Assembly: GCF_965656765.1 (NCBI RefSeq)
Contig: NZ_CBFHLV010000007.1
Span: 1-64,000, forward strand
DNA length: 64,000 nucleotides
DNA from: Marivita sp965656765
Lineage (GTDB): Bacteria > Pseudomonadota > Alphaproteobacteria > Rhodobacterales > Rhodobacteraceae
Direction: 5' to 3'
Below are positions 16,590 to 25,666 of the stretch, in pieces. Position numbers and translations under genes: made by a program. The number at the start of each line of letters is the position of its first letter. Position 1 is the first letter of the stretch. Below the pieces are notes generated by a model that saw nothing but the letters and a program-made list of their open reading frames with translations, made no database searches and had not been told where the DNA came from.

Positions 16590-16620
16590 CGCCTGATCGA
16601 AACATTTCCCCAAACAAAGA

Positions 16621-16650
16621 AAAACGCCCCGAACGCGGTCGGGGCGTTTT
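16621..16650. terminator. Bidirectional rho-independent terminator
   Basis: A perfect hairpin with arms AAAACGCCCCGA and TCGGGGCGTTTT, with A and T runs built into the stem. It ends transcription of the quinone oxidoreductase (plus) and of the pmpAB pair (minus). Confidence 0.93.
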
Positions 16651-16670
16651 GGTCTGAAAACCAGCTAAGA

Positions 16671-17264
16671 TCACTCAGCAGGTATCTCCGCCGCCTGCCG
16701 CTCGCCAACAAGGTTGTCTGGCAGGACAAAAGCCACCAGAACAAAAACTGCCCCCAGCGCGATACCCAGAAGATCGCCCGAGATTGCCATCAGCCCGTCA
16801 TAAGACGCACCCGGCACCGAGCCCAGTGTCACCTTGCCCCCTGCCAAATTTTCCAGCATGCCTGACGCCTTCCATGCCGGATAAGTCGCCATGTAAGCCG
16901 CGGCCCCTAGCAAGCCGCCAGCGATAAAAAAGAGCGCGTCCTTACGCCCTGAGGCGGCTGCGCAAACACCGGTGCCTGGGCAATAGCCAGATGCCGCCCA
17001 GCCTGCGCCAAGCATCAGCCCGCCAATGAACACACCGATATAGGCAGCCTTGACCGACATATGGCCAACATCGACCAGACCCAGCATTTGGCCACCGAAC
17101 ATCAGGATCGACCCGGTGCCGATGGCAAGAAGAATGGTCTTCATCAGGTGCAACCGCCGCAGCGTCAGCATGCCCCCGATCCAATTGGGGTTCGTCGCCC
17201 CGATCCGGTCCAGTACCGCACCGAAGGCAGCACCAATCAAGATTGCAAGAAGAATAGAGGTCAT
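16671..17264 (-). CDS. pmpB: YeeE/YedE-family (DUF6691-like) sulfur transport protein, PmpB-like
   Basis: A 197-residue membrane protein with about five or six helices. It contains conserved cysteines in the Gly-rich motif GYCPGTGVCAAASG, typical of YeeE/YedE proteins that carry thiosulfate or reduced sulfur through the inner membrane. It follows pmpA by three bases; the two half-size proteins together equal one full-length YeeE. The membrane topology and Cys motifs are seen; the cargo is inferred from the family and from an SqrR-like operator upstream of the pair. Confidence 0.85.
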   Translation of the reverse strand: MTSILLAILIGAAFGAVLDRIGATNPNWIGGMLTLRRLHLMKTILLAIGTGSILMFGGQMLGLVDVGHMSVKAAYIGVFIGGLMLGAGWAASGYCPGTGVCAAASGRKDALFFIAGGLLGAAAYMATYPAWKASGMLENLAGGKVTLGSVPGASYDGLMAISGDLLGIALGAVFVLVAFVLPDNLVGERQAAEIPAE

Positions 17265-17267
17265 GGC

Positions 17268-17816
17268 TCAGCCCCTTTTGTACATAAGCATGGCAGTGGG
17301 AATAGCAGCGGCAAAGGCGCCAGCGGCGAAGATGTAGCCTGAAAGCGCGGTCTGCATCATACCGGACATCATATGTCCTGATGTGCAGCCCCCAGCCAGA
17401 CGCGCGCCGTAGAGAACGATAAACCCACCTAGAAACGCCACCGCATAGCGCATCATCGGTGTGTCACCGAAGTTCTCCCGCCAGATCTCAGGCGCGGTCC
17501 GTTCCAGCTTGTCGATGCCGCCACGCAACCGGGCCGAGGCAAACGCCCCCAGCGCCATAGCGAGAACGAAAACAAAGCTGTAATTCAGAGGATTGGACGC
17601 ATTGCCTGCGTATTTCCCATCCGATTTCGCCATATAGGCGTTGGTCGAGGTGTAACCTTCATCCGTTTGCGTGATGAAATCAGGTGAGACGACATCCGCC
17701 ACGATCCCATCGAGGATCACGAATTGCGTCGACACCCCGATGGGTTTGACCAGCAGAACGGCGGCGAAAAACACCAGACCGAGCAGTAGTCCTCCGACCT
17801 TCCAATTGAGTACCAT
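17268..17816 (-). CDS. pmpA: YeeE/YedE-family sulfur transport protein, PmpA-like
   Basis: A 182-residue protein with four or five membrane helices and the motif ARLAGGCTSGHMMSGM near residue 145, in which the cysteine is the likely sulfur-relay residue. A polar loop of about 55 residues lies between helices 1 and 2. AAGGAGCACAACAC precedes the ATG. It is the first gene of a two-gene unit with pmpB. An ATTC-N8-GAAT palindrome lies 15 bases upstream and an FNR box 57 bases upstream, implying control by reactive sulfur and oxygen. Confidence 0.87.
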   Translation of the reverse strand: MVLNWKVGGLLLGLVFFAAVLLVKPIGVSTQFVILDGIVADVVSPDFITQTDEGYTSTNAYMAKSDGKYAGNASNPLNYSFVFVLAMALGAFASARLRGGIDKLERTAPEIWRENFGDTPMMRYAVAFLGGFIVLYGARLAGGCTSGHMMSGMMQTALSGYIFAAGAFAAAIPTAMLMYKRG

Positions 17817-17831
17817 GTGTTGTGCTCCTTC

Positions 17832-17851
17832 ATATTCTGAGTTCCGAATAT
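17832..17851 (-). promoter_or_regulatory. Putative SqrR/BigR-type operator
   Basis: A perfect inverted repeat ATATTC (17832-17837), 8 bases, GAATAT (17846-17851). It includes the ATTC-N8-GAAT pattern that I recall for the persulfide-sensing repressor SqrR of Rhodobacter. It covers the expected transcription start of pmpA. No ArsR-type regulator gene is adjacent, so the regulator would act in trans. Confidence 0.65.
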
Positions 17852-17872
17852 CAAAGGAGCAACTACAGCGAT

Positions 17873-17886
17873 TTGATCTGCATCAA
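17873..17886 (-). promoter_or_regulatory. Perfect FNR/FnrL box upstream of pmpA
   Basis: TTGATCTGCATCAA matches TTGAT-N4-ATCAA fully. Its centre is about 38 bases from the centre of the sulfur-type operator. An activator here (class II position, near -41) would drive a start point within that operator. Confidence 0.8.
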
Positions 17887-17953
17887 TCACATTCTGGAAG
17901 CGGAATTTGAAAATGCGAAAGGTGCTTTGGAAAGGCCAGCACTGCTTGGCGCG

Positions 17954-19444
17954 TTAACCCGCAAACCCAATAGTCGCATCAATTGCGCGTTTCCAAGAAC
18001 CGTATTTGCGGTTGCGCACGTCCGCTGCCATGTCCGGCTCGAACCGGCCATCAACAGCCCATTGGGCGGCAAAAGCTTCCATGTTGGGCAGCACGCCCGC
18101 CTTGTACCCCGCGAGCCACGCGGCACCCATTGCTGTGGTTTCCAATACCTTGGGACGTTCTACCGGGGCATCGATGATGTCCGACAGGAACTGCATCGTC
18201 CAATCAGACGCGCTCATCCCGCCATCCACGCGCAGCGCAGTCTCAGATGTGCCGGACCAGTCTGCCTTCATCGCCTCAAGCAGATCGCGGGTCTGGTAGC
18301 CGACGCTTTCCAAAGCCGCGCGTGCGAATTCCTCTGGCCCCGAATTGCGGGTCAGACCGTAGATTGCGCCACGGCATTCGGCGTTCCAATAGGGTGCGCC
18401 AAGGCCGGTGAAGGCTGGCACTAAAACCACCTCTTGCGTGTCGTCAGCCTTTTCCGCCAGCGGCTGGGTCTCTTTCGCCTCGCGGATGATCTTGAGCCCG
18501 TCGCGTAGCCATTGCACGACGGCGCCCGCGATAAAGATCGAACCTTCCAGCGCATAGGTCGGCTTGCCGTCTAATTGATACGCAATCGTCGTCAAAAGAC
18601 GGTTGGTCGACGTCACAGGCGTGTCGCCCGTATTTAACAGCGCGAAACAGCCCGTGCCATAGGTGGATTTCAGCATCCCCGGTTTGAAACACGCCTGCCC
18701 TACAGTCGCTGCCTGCTGGTCACCCGCAATGCCGCAGATCGGGATCGCACGGCCAAAGAGATCAGGGCGGGTTTCGCCAAAATCATCAGCGCAATCCTTG
18801 ACCTCGGGCAGCATCGACATGGGGATCCCAAGCTTGTCGCAGATCGTCTTGGACCAACGGCCCTTTCGGATGTCGTATAGCATGGTACGCGCAGCATTGG
18901 TCGCATCAGTGACATGCACCTTGCCACCAGTGAGGTTCCAGACCAGCCATGTATCCACCGTGCCGAACACCAGCTCGCCAGCTTCGGCACGGGCACGCAC
19001 GCCGTCTACGTTATCAAGGATCCAGGCCAGTTTTGTTCCACTGAAATACGGGTCTAGCAATAGGCCGGTGCGGTCGGTCACGACGTCTTCAAACCCTTCG
19101 GCCTTCAGGCTTTTGCAGACCTCGGACGTGCGGCGGTCCTGCCAGACAATGGCGTTAAACACGGGTTTGCCGCTGGCACGATCCCAGACCAGCGTGGTCT
19201 CGCGCTGGTTGGTGATGCCGATGGCAGCGATGTCTTCGGTCCCGGTGCCCGCCTTTTCGATGGCGGCACGACAGGTTGCAGCGGTCGTGGACCAGAGGTC
19301 TGACGGATCGTGTTCAACCCAACCACTGTTGGGGTAGTGCTGTTCAAATTCTTCCTGCGCCGACGCGACGGCAGTCAGGGTTTCATCAAACAGGATTGCG
19401 CGCGTCGATGTCGTGCCTTGGTCGATGGCAAGAATATGGGTCAT
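17954..19444 (-). CDS. glpK: Glycerol kinase
   Basis: The 496-residue FGGY-family kinase phosphorylates glycerol to sn-glycerol 3-phosphate with ATP. The first beta hairpin AIDQGTTSTRAILFDE (residues 6-21) and the motifs NQRETTLVWDR, QDRR and GMSASDWTMQFLSDI are all present, and length is standard. It is the last gene of the glycerol locus, downstream of the binding-protein gene. A GC-rich hairpin (19537-19557) separates the two, so it may be transcribed less than the transporter or from its own promoter. Confidence 0.97.
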   Translation of the reverse strand: MTHILAIDQGTTSTRAILFDETLTAVASAQEEFEQHYPNSGWVEHDPSDLWSTTAATCRAAIEKAGTGTEDIAAIGITNQRETTLVWDRASGKPVFNAIVWQDRRTSEVCKSLKAEGFEDVVTDRTGLLLDPYFSGTKLAWILDNVDGVRARAEAGELVFGTVDTWLVWNLTGGKVHVTDATNAARTMLYDIRKGRWSKTICDKLGIPMSMLPEVKDCADDFGETRPDLFGRAIPICGIAGDQQAATVGQACFKPGMLKSTYGTGCFALLNTGDTPVTSTNRLLTTIAYQLDGKPTYALEGSIFIAGAVVQWLRDGLKIIREAKETQPLAEKADDTQEVVLVPAFTGLGAPYWNAECRGAIYGLTRNSGPEEFARAALESVGYQTRDLLEAMKADWSGTSETALRVDGGMSASDWTMQFLSDIIDAPVERPKVLETTAMGAAWLAGYKAGVLPNMEAFAAQWAVDGRFEPDMAADVRNRKYGSWKRAIDATIGFAG

Positions 19445-19536
19445 GTGCGGCGGGCCTCCTGTGGTGACGTGTTCTGTCCGCCCACTGTTTCAGGACGGTG
19501 GCAAAGGATCAAATGGGAAAGGGACAAACGAAAATC

Positions 19537-19557
19537 GGGGCGCGGTCACCGCGCCCC
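19537..19557 (-). terminator. Hairpin between glpV and glpK
   Basis: Perfect 9-base arms GGGGCGCGG and CCGCGCCCC with a 3-base loop, followed on the minus strand by GATTTTCGTTTG. It probably acts as a partial terminator that lowers glpK relative to glpV. Confidence 0.75.
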
Positions 19558-19571
19558 AATCGTAAGGCAGC

Positions 19572-21284
19572 TTACTGCCAGGACTTGATCAGTTCGTCAT
19601 ATGCGACGGTCTGAGGTTCTTCGTCCTCGTTCTCGAGCTTGGCATACGGCGCACCGGGCTGGGCGAACCAGTATTCGGCATCACGCTCTTCGTTCATGAC
19701 CGGACCGATATCGCCCTGAACACCTGCACGCTCAAGACGCTCGAGCACGCGCTCTTGGTCTTCGCACAATGCATCAAGCGCTTCCTGCGGGGTTTTCGAA
19801 CCGGACATTGCATCGCCGATGTTCTGCCACCACAGTTGCGCCAGCTTTGGGTAATCCGGAACATTGGTACCGGTCGGCGACCATGCCACGCGTGCTGGCG
19901 AACGGTAGAATTCTACCAAACCACCCAGCTTGTCCGCACGCTCGGTGAAGCTGTCATGCTGCACAGTGCTTTCGCGGATGAAGGTCAGACCAACGTGGGA
20001 CTTCTTCACATCAACAGTCTTGGACGTCACAAACTGCGCGTAAAGCCACGCGGCCTTTGCACGGTCCACCGGAGTGGACTTCATCAGCGTCCAGCTGCCT
20101 GCGTCCTGGTAACCGACCTTCTGGCCTTCTTTCCAGTAAACACCATGCGGGCTGGGCGCCATGCGCCACTTGGGTGTGCCGTCTTCGTTCATCACCGGCA
20201 GATCAGGCTTCACGGTGTCCGCAGTAAATGCAGTGTACCAGAACATCTGCTGTGCGATGTTGCCCTGTGCAGGGATTGGGCCTGCTTCGGAGAAGGTCAT
20301 ACCGGCCGCTGCGGGCGGTGTGTACTTTTCCAGCCATTCGATGGCTTTGGTGACAGCATAAACCGCTGCGGGCGCATTGGTTGCACCACCACGGGCAACG
20401 CAGGACCCGACGGGCTGCGAGTTTTCATTCACGCGGATGCCCCATTCGTCGACCGGAAGGCCGTTGGGTTCACCCACGTCTCCCATTCCAGCCATGGACA
20501 TCCACGCGTCTGTGTAGCGCCAACCAAGGCTTGGGTCTTTCTTGCCGTAGTCCATGTTGCCAAAGACGTCGCCATCGACACCCATGTGGCTCAGGTCACG
20601 ACCGGTGAAGAATTCGGCGATGTCCTCGTAGGCAGACCAGTTGACCGGAACACCCAGCTCGTAGCCGAACTGCTCTTGGAAGTCGGCTTTGTTCTTTTCG
20701 TCGTTGAACCAGTCATAGCGGAACCAATAGAGGTTCGCGAACTGCTGCGTGGGCAGCTGGTAGACCTTGCCATCGGGGCCCGTGGTAAAGCTAAGGCCAA
20801 TGAAATCGTCCATGTCCAGCGTCGGAAGGGTTACATCCGCGCCCTCGCCCGCCATCCAGTCTGTCAGGTTGCGCACCTGCTGATAGCGCCAGTGCGTGCC
20901 GATCAGGTCAGAGTCGTTGATATAGCCGTCGTAGATGTTTTCGCCGGACTGCATCTGGGTCTGAAGTTTTTCAACCACGTCGCCTTCGCCGATCAGGTCA
21001 TGCGTGACCTTGATGCCAGTGATGGCCTCAAACGCCGGTGCAAGAACCTGGCTTTCGTATTCGTGCGTGGTGATCGTCTCGGACACCACCTTGATTTCCA
21101 TACCTTGGAACGGCTCGGCCGCGTCGATGAAGAACTGCATTTCCGCTTCTTGGGCAGCCCGGTCAATCGCCGACATATCGCCGATCTCGGAATCCAGGAA
21201 CGCGCGCGCCGCGTCCATGTCGGCAAATGCCGGACCCGCAAGGATCAGCAACGCCGCTGTTGAGGATTTCAGGTTCAAGTTCAT
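19572..21284 (-). CDS. glpV: Glycerol ABC importer, substrate-binding protein GlpV-like
   Basis: A 570-residue extracellular solute-binding protein, longer than most sugar-binding proteins, as in the rhizobial GlpV family. From the ATG at 21284 (preceded by GGGAGGAACC) the first 26 residues form a Sec signal peptide ending FADMDA. It would capture glycerol in the periplasm and pass it to GlpPQ. It lies in the glpS-T-P-Q-U-V order seen in Rhizobium leguminosarum, so the assignment rests on family and context. Confidence 0.9.
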   Translation of the reverse strand: MNLNLKSSTAALLILAGPAFADMDAARAFLDSEIGDMSAIDRAAQEAEMQFFIDAAEPFQGMEIKVVSETITTHEYESQVLAPAFEAITGIKVTHDLIGEGDVVEKLQTQMQSGENIYDGYINDSDLIGTHWRYQQVRNLTDWMAGEGADVTLPTLDMDDFIGLSFTTGPDGKVYQLPTQQFANLYWFRYDWFNDEKNKADFQEQFGYELGVPVNWSAYEDIAEFFTGRDLSHMGVDGDVFGNMDYGKKDPSLGWRYTDAWMSMAGMGDVGEPNGLPVDEWGIRVNENSQPVGSCVARGGATNAPAAVYAVTKAIEWLEKYTPPAAAGMTFSEAGPIPAQGNIAQQMFWYTAFTADTVKPDLPVMNEDGTPKWRMAPSPHGVYWKEGQKVGYQDAGSWTLMKSTPVDRAKAAWLYAQFVTSKTVDVKKSHVGLTFIRESTVQHDSFTERADKLGGLVEFYRSPARVAWSPTGTNVPDYPKLAQLWWQNIGDAMSGSKTPQEALDALCEDQERVLERLERAGVQGDIGPVMNEERDAEYWFAQPGAPYAKLENEDEEPQTVAYDELIKSWQ

Positions 21285-21361
21285 TAAGGTTCCTCCCAAT
21301 TATTGAGAACTTGGATTAGATGGCGTCGCCCCTGATATCGGGATGACGCCGGGTTATTCGA

Positions 21362-21640
21362 TTACACCCAGCGGAAGACCGCTGAGGCATAGAGCGCACA
21401 AACCGCCATCGCCCAAGGCTGGTTTTCGCCAACAAGCCCAAGCCATGCGAGGTTGATGAAAGCGCTGCCCAGAAGCGTGATGAACAACCGGTCACCGCGC
21501 GTCGTTTCGATCCGCAAGATACCCACGCGGGGCGTCTCGGGAAATTTGATTGCCAGGATCGTGAAGACGATCAGCAAGCTCGCGATCACCATGAAGAAGA
21601 TCGCGGTCGGCCATGTCCATGCCATCCATGAGAGTTCCAT
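21362..21640 (-). CDS. glpU: Small membrane protein DUF2160, GlpU-like
   Basis: A 92-residue protein with about three hydrophobic helices (MAWTWPTAIFFMVIASLLIV; LFITLLGSAFINLAWLGLV; MAVCALYASAVF). It matches the DUF2160 family, which occurs as a small component of the glycerol ABC operon. GGAGGACC precedes the ATG. Its job is unknown; the constant position between permease and binding-protein genes suggests an accessory membrane subunit. Confidence 0.88.
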   Translation of the reverse strand: MELSWMAWTWPTAIFFMVIASLLIVFTILAIKFPETPRVGILRIETTRGDRLFITLLGSAFINLAWLGLVGENQPWAMAVCALYASAVFRWV

Positions 21641-21716
21641 CAGACGGTCCTCCGTGTGGTGTTGAGTGACATTCTGGGCGTATCAGCCGCAAACGCTCGG
21701 AAACGACGCGCTTCCA

Positions 21717-22586
21717 TCACACCCTCCCCAGGGCAAAGCCCTTGGCGATGTAGTTGCGTACGAAGTAGATCACCAAAGCCCCCGGCACGATGGTCAGAAT
21801 ACCCGCCGCAGCCAGCACGCCCCAGTCAATGCCCGACGCGCCTTGGGTGCGGGTCATGATCGCTGCGATGGGTTTGGCATCAACCGTGGTTAGCGTCCGC
21901 GACAGCAGCAGTTCCACCCACGAGAACATGAAGCAGAAGAACGCCGCCACGCCGATGCCGCTTGAGATCAAGGGCATGAAGATACGGGTGAAGAAGCGAC
22001 CAAAGCTGTAGCCGTCCAGATAGGCAGTCTCGTCGATCTCTTTCGGTACACCGCGCATGAAGCCTTCGAGGATCCACACGGCCAACGGCACGTTGAACAG
22101 GCAATGCGCCAAGGCCACGGCGATATGCGTGTCGAACAGGCCCACCGACGAATAGAGTTGGAAGAACGGCAGCGCGAACACGGCGGGCGGTGCCATGCGG
22201 TTGGTCAACAGCCAGAAGAACAGGTGCTTGTCGCCCATAAAATGATAGCGGCTGAACGCATAGGCTGCGGGCAAGGCCACGGCCAAGGAAATCACCGTGT
22301 TCATGACCACGTAGATGAGCGAGTTGACGTAGCCCATATACCAGCTTGGGTCCGTGAGGATCGTGCGGTAATTGTCCAGCGTCAGGTCACTGGGCCAGAG
22401 GGTGAACGAATTGAGGATCTCGGTATTCGTCTTGAGGCTCATGTTCAGCAGCCAGTAGATCGGCAGCATCAGGAACAGCAGGTACAGCCCCATCACGATG
22501 GCCGATCCATTGACCTTGGCGCGTTTCTTGGTGCCGCCCGCGGTCAGATCGCCGGGAATGCTGGTGGTGGTTGTCGCGTCAGCCAT
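21717..22586 (-). CDS. glpQ: Glycerol ABC importer permease GlpQ-like
   Basis: A 289-residue MalG-type permease with six helices. The cytoplasmic EAA-like loop, which docks on the ATPases, is visible as EIDETAYLDGYSFGRFFTRIFMPL in the last third. I use the ATG at 22586 with GGGAGGGC upstream instead of the one at 22610. It pairs with GlpP; four bases separate the two genes. Confidence 0.92.
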   Translation of the reverse strand: MADATTTTSIPGDLTAGGTKKRAKVNGSAIVMGLYLLFLMLPIYWLLNMSLKTNTEILNSFTLWPSDLTLDNYRTILTDPSWYMGYVNSLIYVVMNTVISLAVALPAAYAFSRYHFMGDKHLFFWLLTNRMAPPAVFALPFFQLYSSVGLFDTHIAVALAHCLFNVPLAVWILEGFMRGVPKEIDETAYLDGYSFGRFFTRIFMPLISSGIGVAAFFCFMFSWVELLLSRTLTTVDAKPIAAIMTRTQGASGIDWGVLAAAGILTIVPGALVIYFVRNYIAKGFALGRV

Positions 22587-22590
22587 CGGA

Positions 22591-23460
22591 TCAGCCCTCC
22601 CGCTTATCAAGGTTGGTCATCACGGTGTAGAACACCCATGAGATCAACAGGATCACGAGGAAATACATGATCGAGAACGCAGCCGCCGGACCAAGGTCAA
22701 ACTGACCCAACGCCATCTTCACGAGGTCGATCGACAACAGAGTTGTGGTGCTTCCCGGGCCACCGCCGGTAACGACGAACGGCTCGGTATAGATCATGAA
22801 GCTGTCCATAAAGCGCAACAGGATCGCAATCATCAGAACGCCCATCATCTTAGGCAGTTCGATAAAGCGGAACACTTTCCAGCGTGACGCCTGGTCGATC
22901 TTGGCCGCCTGATAATAGGCGTCAGGGATCGATTGCAGACCAGCATAGGCGAGCAATGCAACCAGTGATGTCCAGTGCCATACATCCATCACGATGATCG
23001 TGACCCAAGCGGCAAATGGATCGCTGGTATAGTTATAATCGATGCCAATCGCGTCCAGAGTATAGCCCAGAAGGCCGATATCGACACGACCGAAGATCTG
23101 CCAGATTGTACCGACCACGTTCCACGGGATTAGGAGCGGCAGGGACATCACGACAAGACAAAAACTCGCCCAGAAGCCTTTCTTGGGCATATTGAGCGCG
23201 ACAAACACGCCCAGCGGGATCTGGATCAGCAGAATGATGCCCGAGAACATCAACTGCCGCCCAAGCGCGCCCCAAAGGCGGTCGTCGTTCAGCATTTCCT
23301 CGAACCATTCAAGGCCCGCCCAGAAGAACTGGTTGTTGCCGAACGTATCCTGAACCGAATAGTTGACGACGGTCATCAAAGGGATCACCGCCGAAAACGC
23401 CACAAGGATGAGAACCGGCAGGACAAGGAACCACGCCTTTTGGTTGACTGTCTTGTCCAT
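22591..23460 (-). CDS. glpP: Glycerol ABC importer permease GlpP-like
   Basis: A 289-residue MalF-type permease with six predicted helices. The EAA loop is IPDAYYQAAKIDQASRWKVFRFIELP near residue 190. The start codon overlaps the stop of glpT by one base, so translation is coupled. It forms the glycerol channel with GlpQ. Confidence 0.92.
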   Translation of the reverse strand: MDKTVNQKAWFLVLPVLILVAFSAVIPLMTVVNYSVQDTFGNNQFFWAGLEWFEEMLNDDRLWGALGRQLMFSGIILLIQIPLGVFVALNMPKKGFWASFCLVVMSLPLLIPWNVVGTIWQIFGRVDIGLLGYTLDAIGIDYNYTSDPFAAWVTIIVMDVWHWTSLVALLAYAGLQSIPDAYYQAAKIDQASRWKVFRFIELPKMMGVLMIAILLRFMDSFMIYTEPFVVTGGGPGSTTTLLSIDLVKMALGQFDLGPAAAFSIMYFLVILLISWVFYTVMTNLDKREG

Positions 23461-24557
23461 TACGCGGCCTCCCCAACCGGTTGCGATTGATCGGGCGCGA
23501 CACGCCAGTCATTGACATAGATATTGGTCTGCGACGGGTCGAATGTGACGTGACTCATATCTGCTGTCACAACATCATCTTCACCAGCTATAGCGTTGAT
23601 ATCGTGACCGAAAAAATCCAAACGGATGATTTTGTGACGACCCACGTCCTCGATGCGCTTGACCTTGACGGGCAGGCCTTCCGATGCGCTGAGCCGAACA
23701 AACTCGGGCCGAACACCCAGTTCGACCTTGCCGTTCAAAGACCCGTATCCAGCGGCCAGCGGAATTTCGGCACCGCCGATATGCGCAGAGGCCCCGGCCA
23801 CATCGACCGGCAGAACATTCATGCCCGGCGACCCAATGAAATAGCCGACAAAGGTATGTTCAGGCCGCTCAAACAACTCTTCCGGTGTTCCGATCTGAAC
23901 AACGCGACCGTCATACATGACGACTACTTTGTCGGCAAAGGTCAGCGCTTCGGTCTGGTCGTGGGTCACGTAGATCATCGTGTGACCAAATTCGTGGTGC
24001 AGCGATTTCAGCTGCGTGCGCAATTCCCACTTCATATGCGGGTCGATCACCGTCAAAGGCTCATCGAACAACAGCGCGTTCACATCCTTGCGCACCATGC
24101 CGCGGCCCAGACTGATCTTCTGCTTGGCATCCGCAGTCAGGCCCCGCGCCTTTTTCTTCAGCATGTCTTCCATGCCGATCATACGCCCGATTTCCTGCAC
24201 GCGGGCCGCGACGTAGGCTTCGTCATGGCCACGATTGCGCAGCGGGAAGGCCAGATTGTCCTGAACGGTCATGGTGTCGTAGACGACTGGGAACTGGAAC
24301 ACCTGAGCGATGTTACGTTCCGCCGTGGGCGCCTGGGTAACGTCCTGCCCATCGAACAGGATACGCCCCTGAGAGGGATGAAGAAGTCCCGATATGATAT
24401 TGAGAAGTGTGGATTTTCCACAACCAGATGCGCCCAACAGCGCATAAGCCGCGCCATCGTCCCAATCATGGTTCAACTCTTTAAGGGCAAAATCGTCCTC
24501 TGAGGTCGGGTTGGGCAGATAGGAATGTGCCAGATTATCAAGTGTGATCTTTGCCAT
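23460..24557 (-). CDS. glpT: Glycerol ABC importer ATPase GlpT-like, degenerate signature motif
   Basis: A 365-residue ATPase with the C-terminal regulatory (TOBE-like) domain of MalK-type proteins. Walker A is GASGCGKST (about 43-51), Walker B LLFDEP, and the H-loop VTHDQTEA is intact. The signature motif, normally LSGGQQQR, is replaced by LTADAKQK (about 138-145). Its own signature should therefore not support hydrolysis in the partner site, while its Walker A and H-loop can use the normal signature of GlpS. The gene sits 10 bases after glpS. Confidence 0.92.
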   Translation of the reverse strand: MAKITLDNLAHSYLPNPTSEDDFALKELNHDWDDGAAYALLGASGCGKSTLLNIISGLLHPSQGRILFDGQDVTQAPTAERNIAQVFQFPVVYDTMTVQDNLAFPLRNRGHDEAYVAARVQEIGRMIGMEDMLKKKARGLTADAKQKISLGRGMVRKDVNALLFDEPLTVIDPHMKWELRTQLKSLHHEFGHTMIYVTHDQTEALTFADKVVVMYDGRVVQIGTPEELFERPEHTFVGYFIGSPGMNVLPVDVAGASAHIGGAEIPLAAGYGSLNGKVELGVRPEFVRLSASEGLPVKVKRIEDVGRHKIIRLDFFGHDINAIAGEDDVVTADMSHVTFDPSQTNIYVNDWRVAPDQSQPVGEAA

Positions 24558-24567
24558 GTCCGTTCCC

Positions 24568-25656
24568 TCAAGCCGCCAGCGCGTAAGACGCGGGGGCGAT
24601 CATTTTGCCCTGTTCGTCAAAGACATAAACATGGCGCGGGTCGAGCCACACAGTCAGGTCTTCGCCCAGTTTCAGGTCGTGGACACCGTGGATCAGTCCC
24701 ACCCAGCGTTGACCGTGGTGATCAAGGTGCACAAAGGTTTCCGACCCAGTGAGCTCGGTCACAGTCAGATGTGTTGTGAACGACATAGCGTCCGGCGCGT
24801 GTTGGCCGATTTCGAGGTGATTTGGGCGGAACCCTGCGGTGTATTTGCCATCGGGCAACTCGGCTAAGCGACCCATCGCCTGTGTGGATTGGTTGTTGCC
24901 AAAGGTCAGTTTTGTGCCCGCCTTGGTGATCGGCAGGAAATTCATCGGCGGATCACTGAACACACGCGCGGTGGTCGCATCAACAGGCTGACGGTAGACT
25001 TCGGGTGTCAGGCCAAACTGTGTGACGCGCCCTTCCCAAAGCGCCGCTGTGTTGCCACCCAAAAGGAGCGCCTCTTCGGGCTCGGTGGTCGCATAAACAA
25101 AGATTGATCCTGAAGCTTCGAAAATCTTGGGGATTTCGATCCGCAACTCTTCGCGCAGCTTGTAATCGAGGTTGGCCAGCGGTTCGTCCAGCAGGACAAG
25201 CCCGGCATTCTTAACCAACGCCCGCGCCAGTGCACAGCGCTGTTGCTGACCTCCAGAGAGTTCCAACGGCTTGCGATCCAGCATCGGTGTCAGTTTCATC
25301 AATTCCGCAGTTTCGCGCACACGGCGGTCGATTTCGGACTTGTCGACACCCATCAGCTTCATCGGGGACGCGATGTTGTCGTAGACGGTCATCGACGGGT
25401 AGTTGATGAATTGCTGGTAGACCATCGCGACCTTGCGATCCTGTACGCGCATGCCGGTGACATCATTCCCCTGCCAGAAGATTTTGCCCGTCGCGGGGAC
25501 ATCAAGTCCGGCCATGATCCGCATCAAGGATGTCTTGCCCGACAATGTCGGCCCCAGAAGCACATTCATCGTACCTTTTTCCAGCGTGAGGTCTGTCGGG
25601 TAGATATGGGTTTGCCCCTCTACCACTTTGGACACGCCTTTAAGTTCGAGTGTCAT
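24568..25656 (-). CDS. glpS: Glycerol ABC importer ATPase GlpS-like, H-loop histidine missing
   Basis: A 362-residue MalK-type ATPase. Walker A is GPTLSGKTS (about 35-43), the signature LSGGQQQR is perfect, and Walker B is LVLLDEPLANLD. At the H-loop, where VTHDQ is expected, it has ATTEPEEA, so the switch histidine is lost. It complements GlpT, which has the histidine but not the signature. The two would form a heterodimer with one good ATP site. The first importer gene after glpD, 10 bases downstream of it. Confidence 0.92.
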   Translation of the reverse strand: MTLELKGVSKVVEGQTHIYPTDLTLEKGTMNVLLGPTLSGKTSLMRIMAGLDVPATGKIFWQGNDVTGMRVQDRKVAMVYQQFINYPSMTVYDNIASPMKLMGVDKSEIDRRVRETAELMKLTPMLDRKPLELSGGQQQRCALARALVKNAGLVLLDEPLANLDYKLREELRIEIPKIFEASGSIFVYATTEPEEALLLGGNTAALWEGRVTQFGLTPEVYRQPVDATTARVFSDPPMNFLPITKAGTKLTFGNNQSTQAMGRLAELPDGKYTAGFRPNHLEIGQHAPDAMSFTTHLTVTELTGSETFVHLDHHGQRWVGLIHGVHDLKLGEDLTVWLDPRHVYVFDEQGKMIAPASYALAA

Positions 25657-25666
25657 GTCCAGCCCT

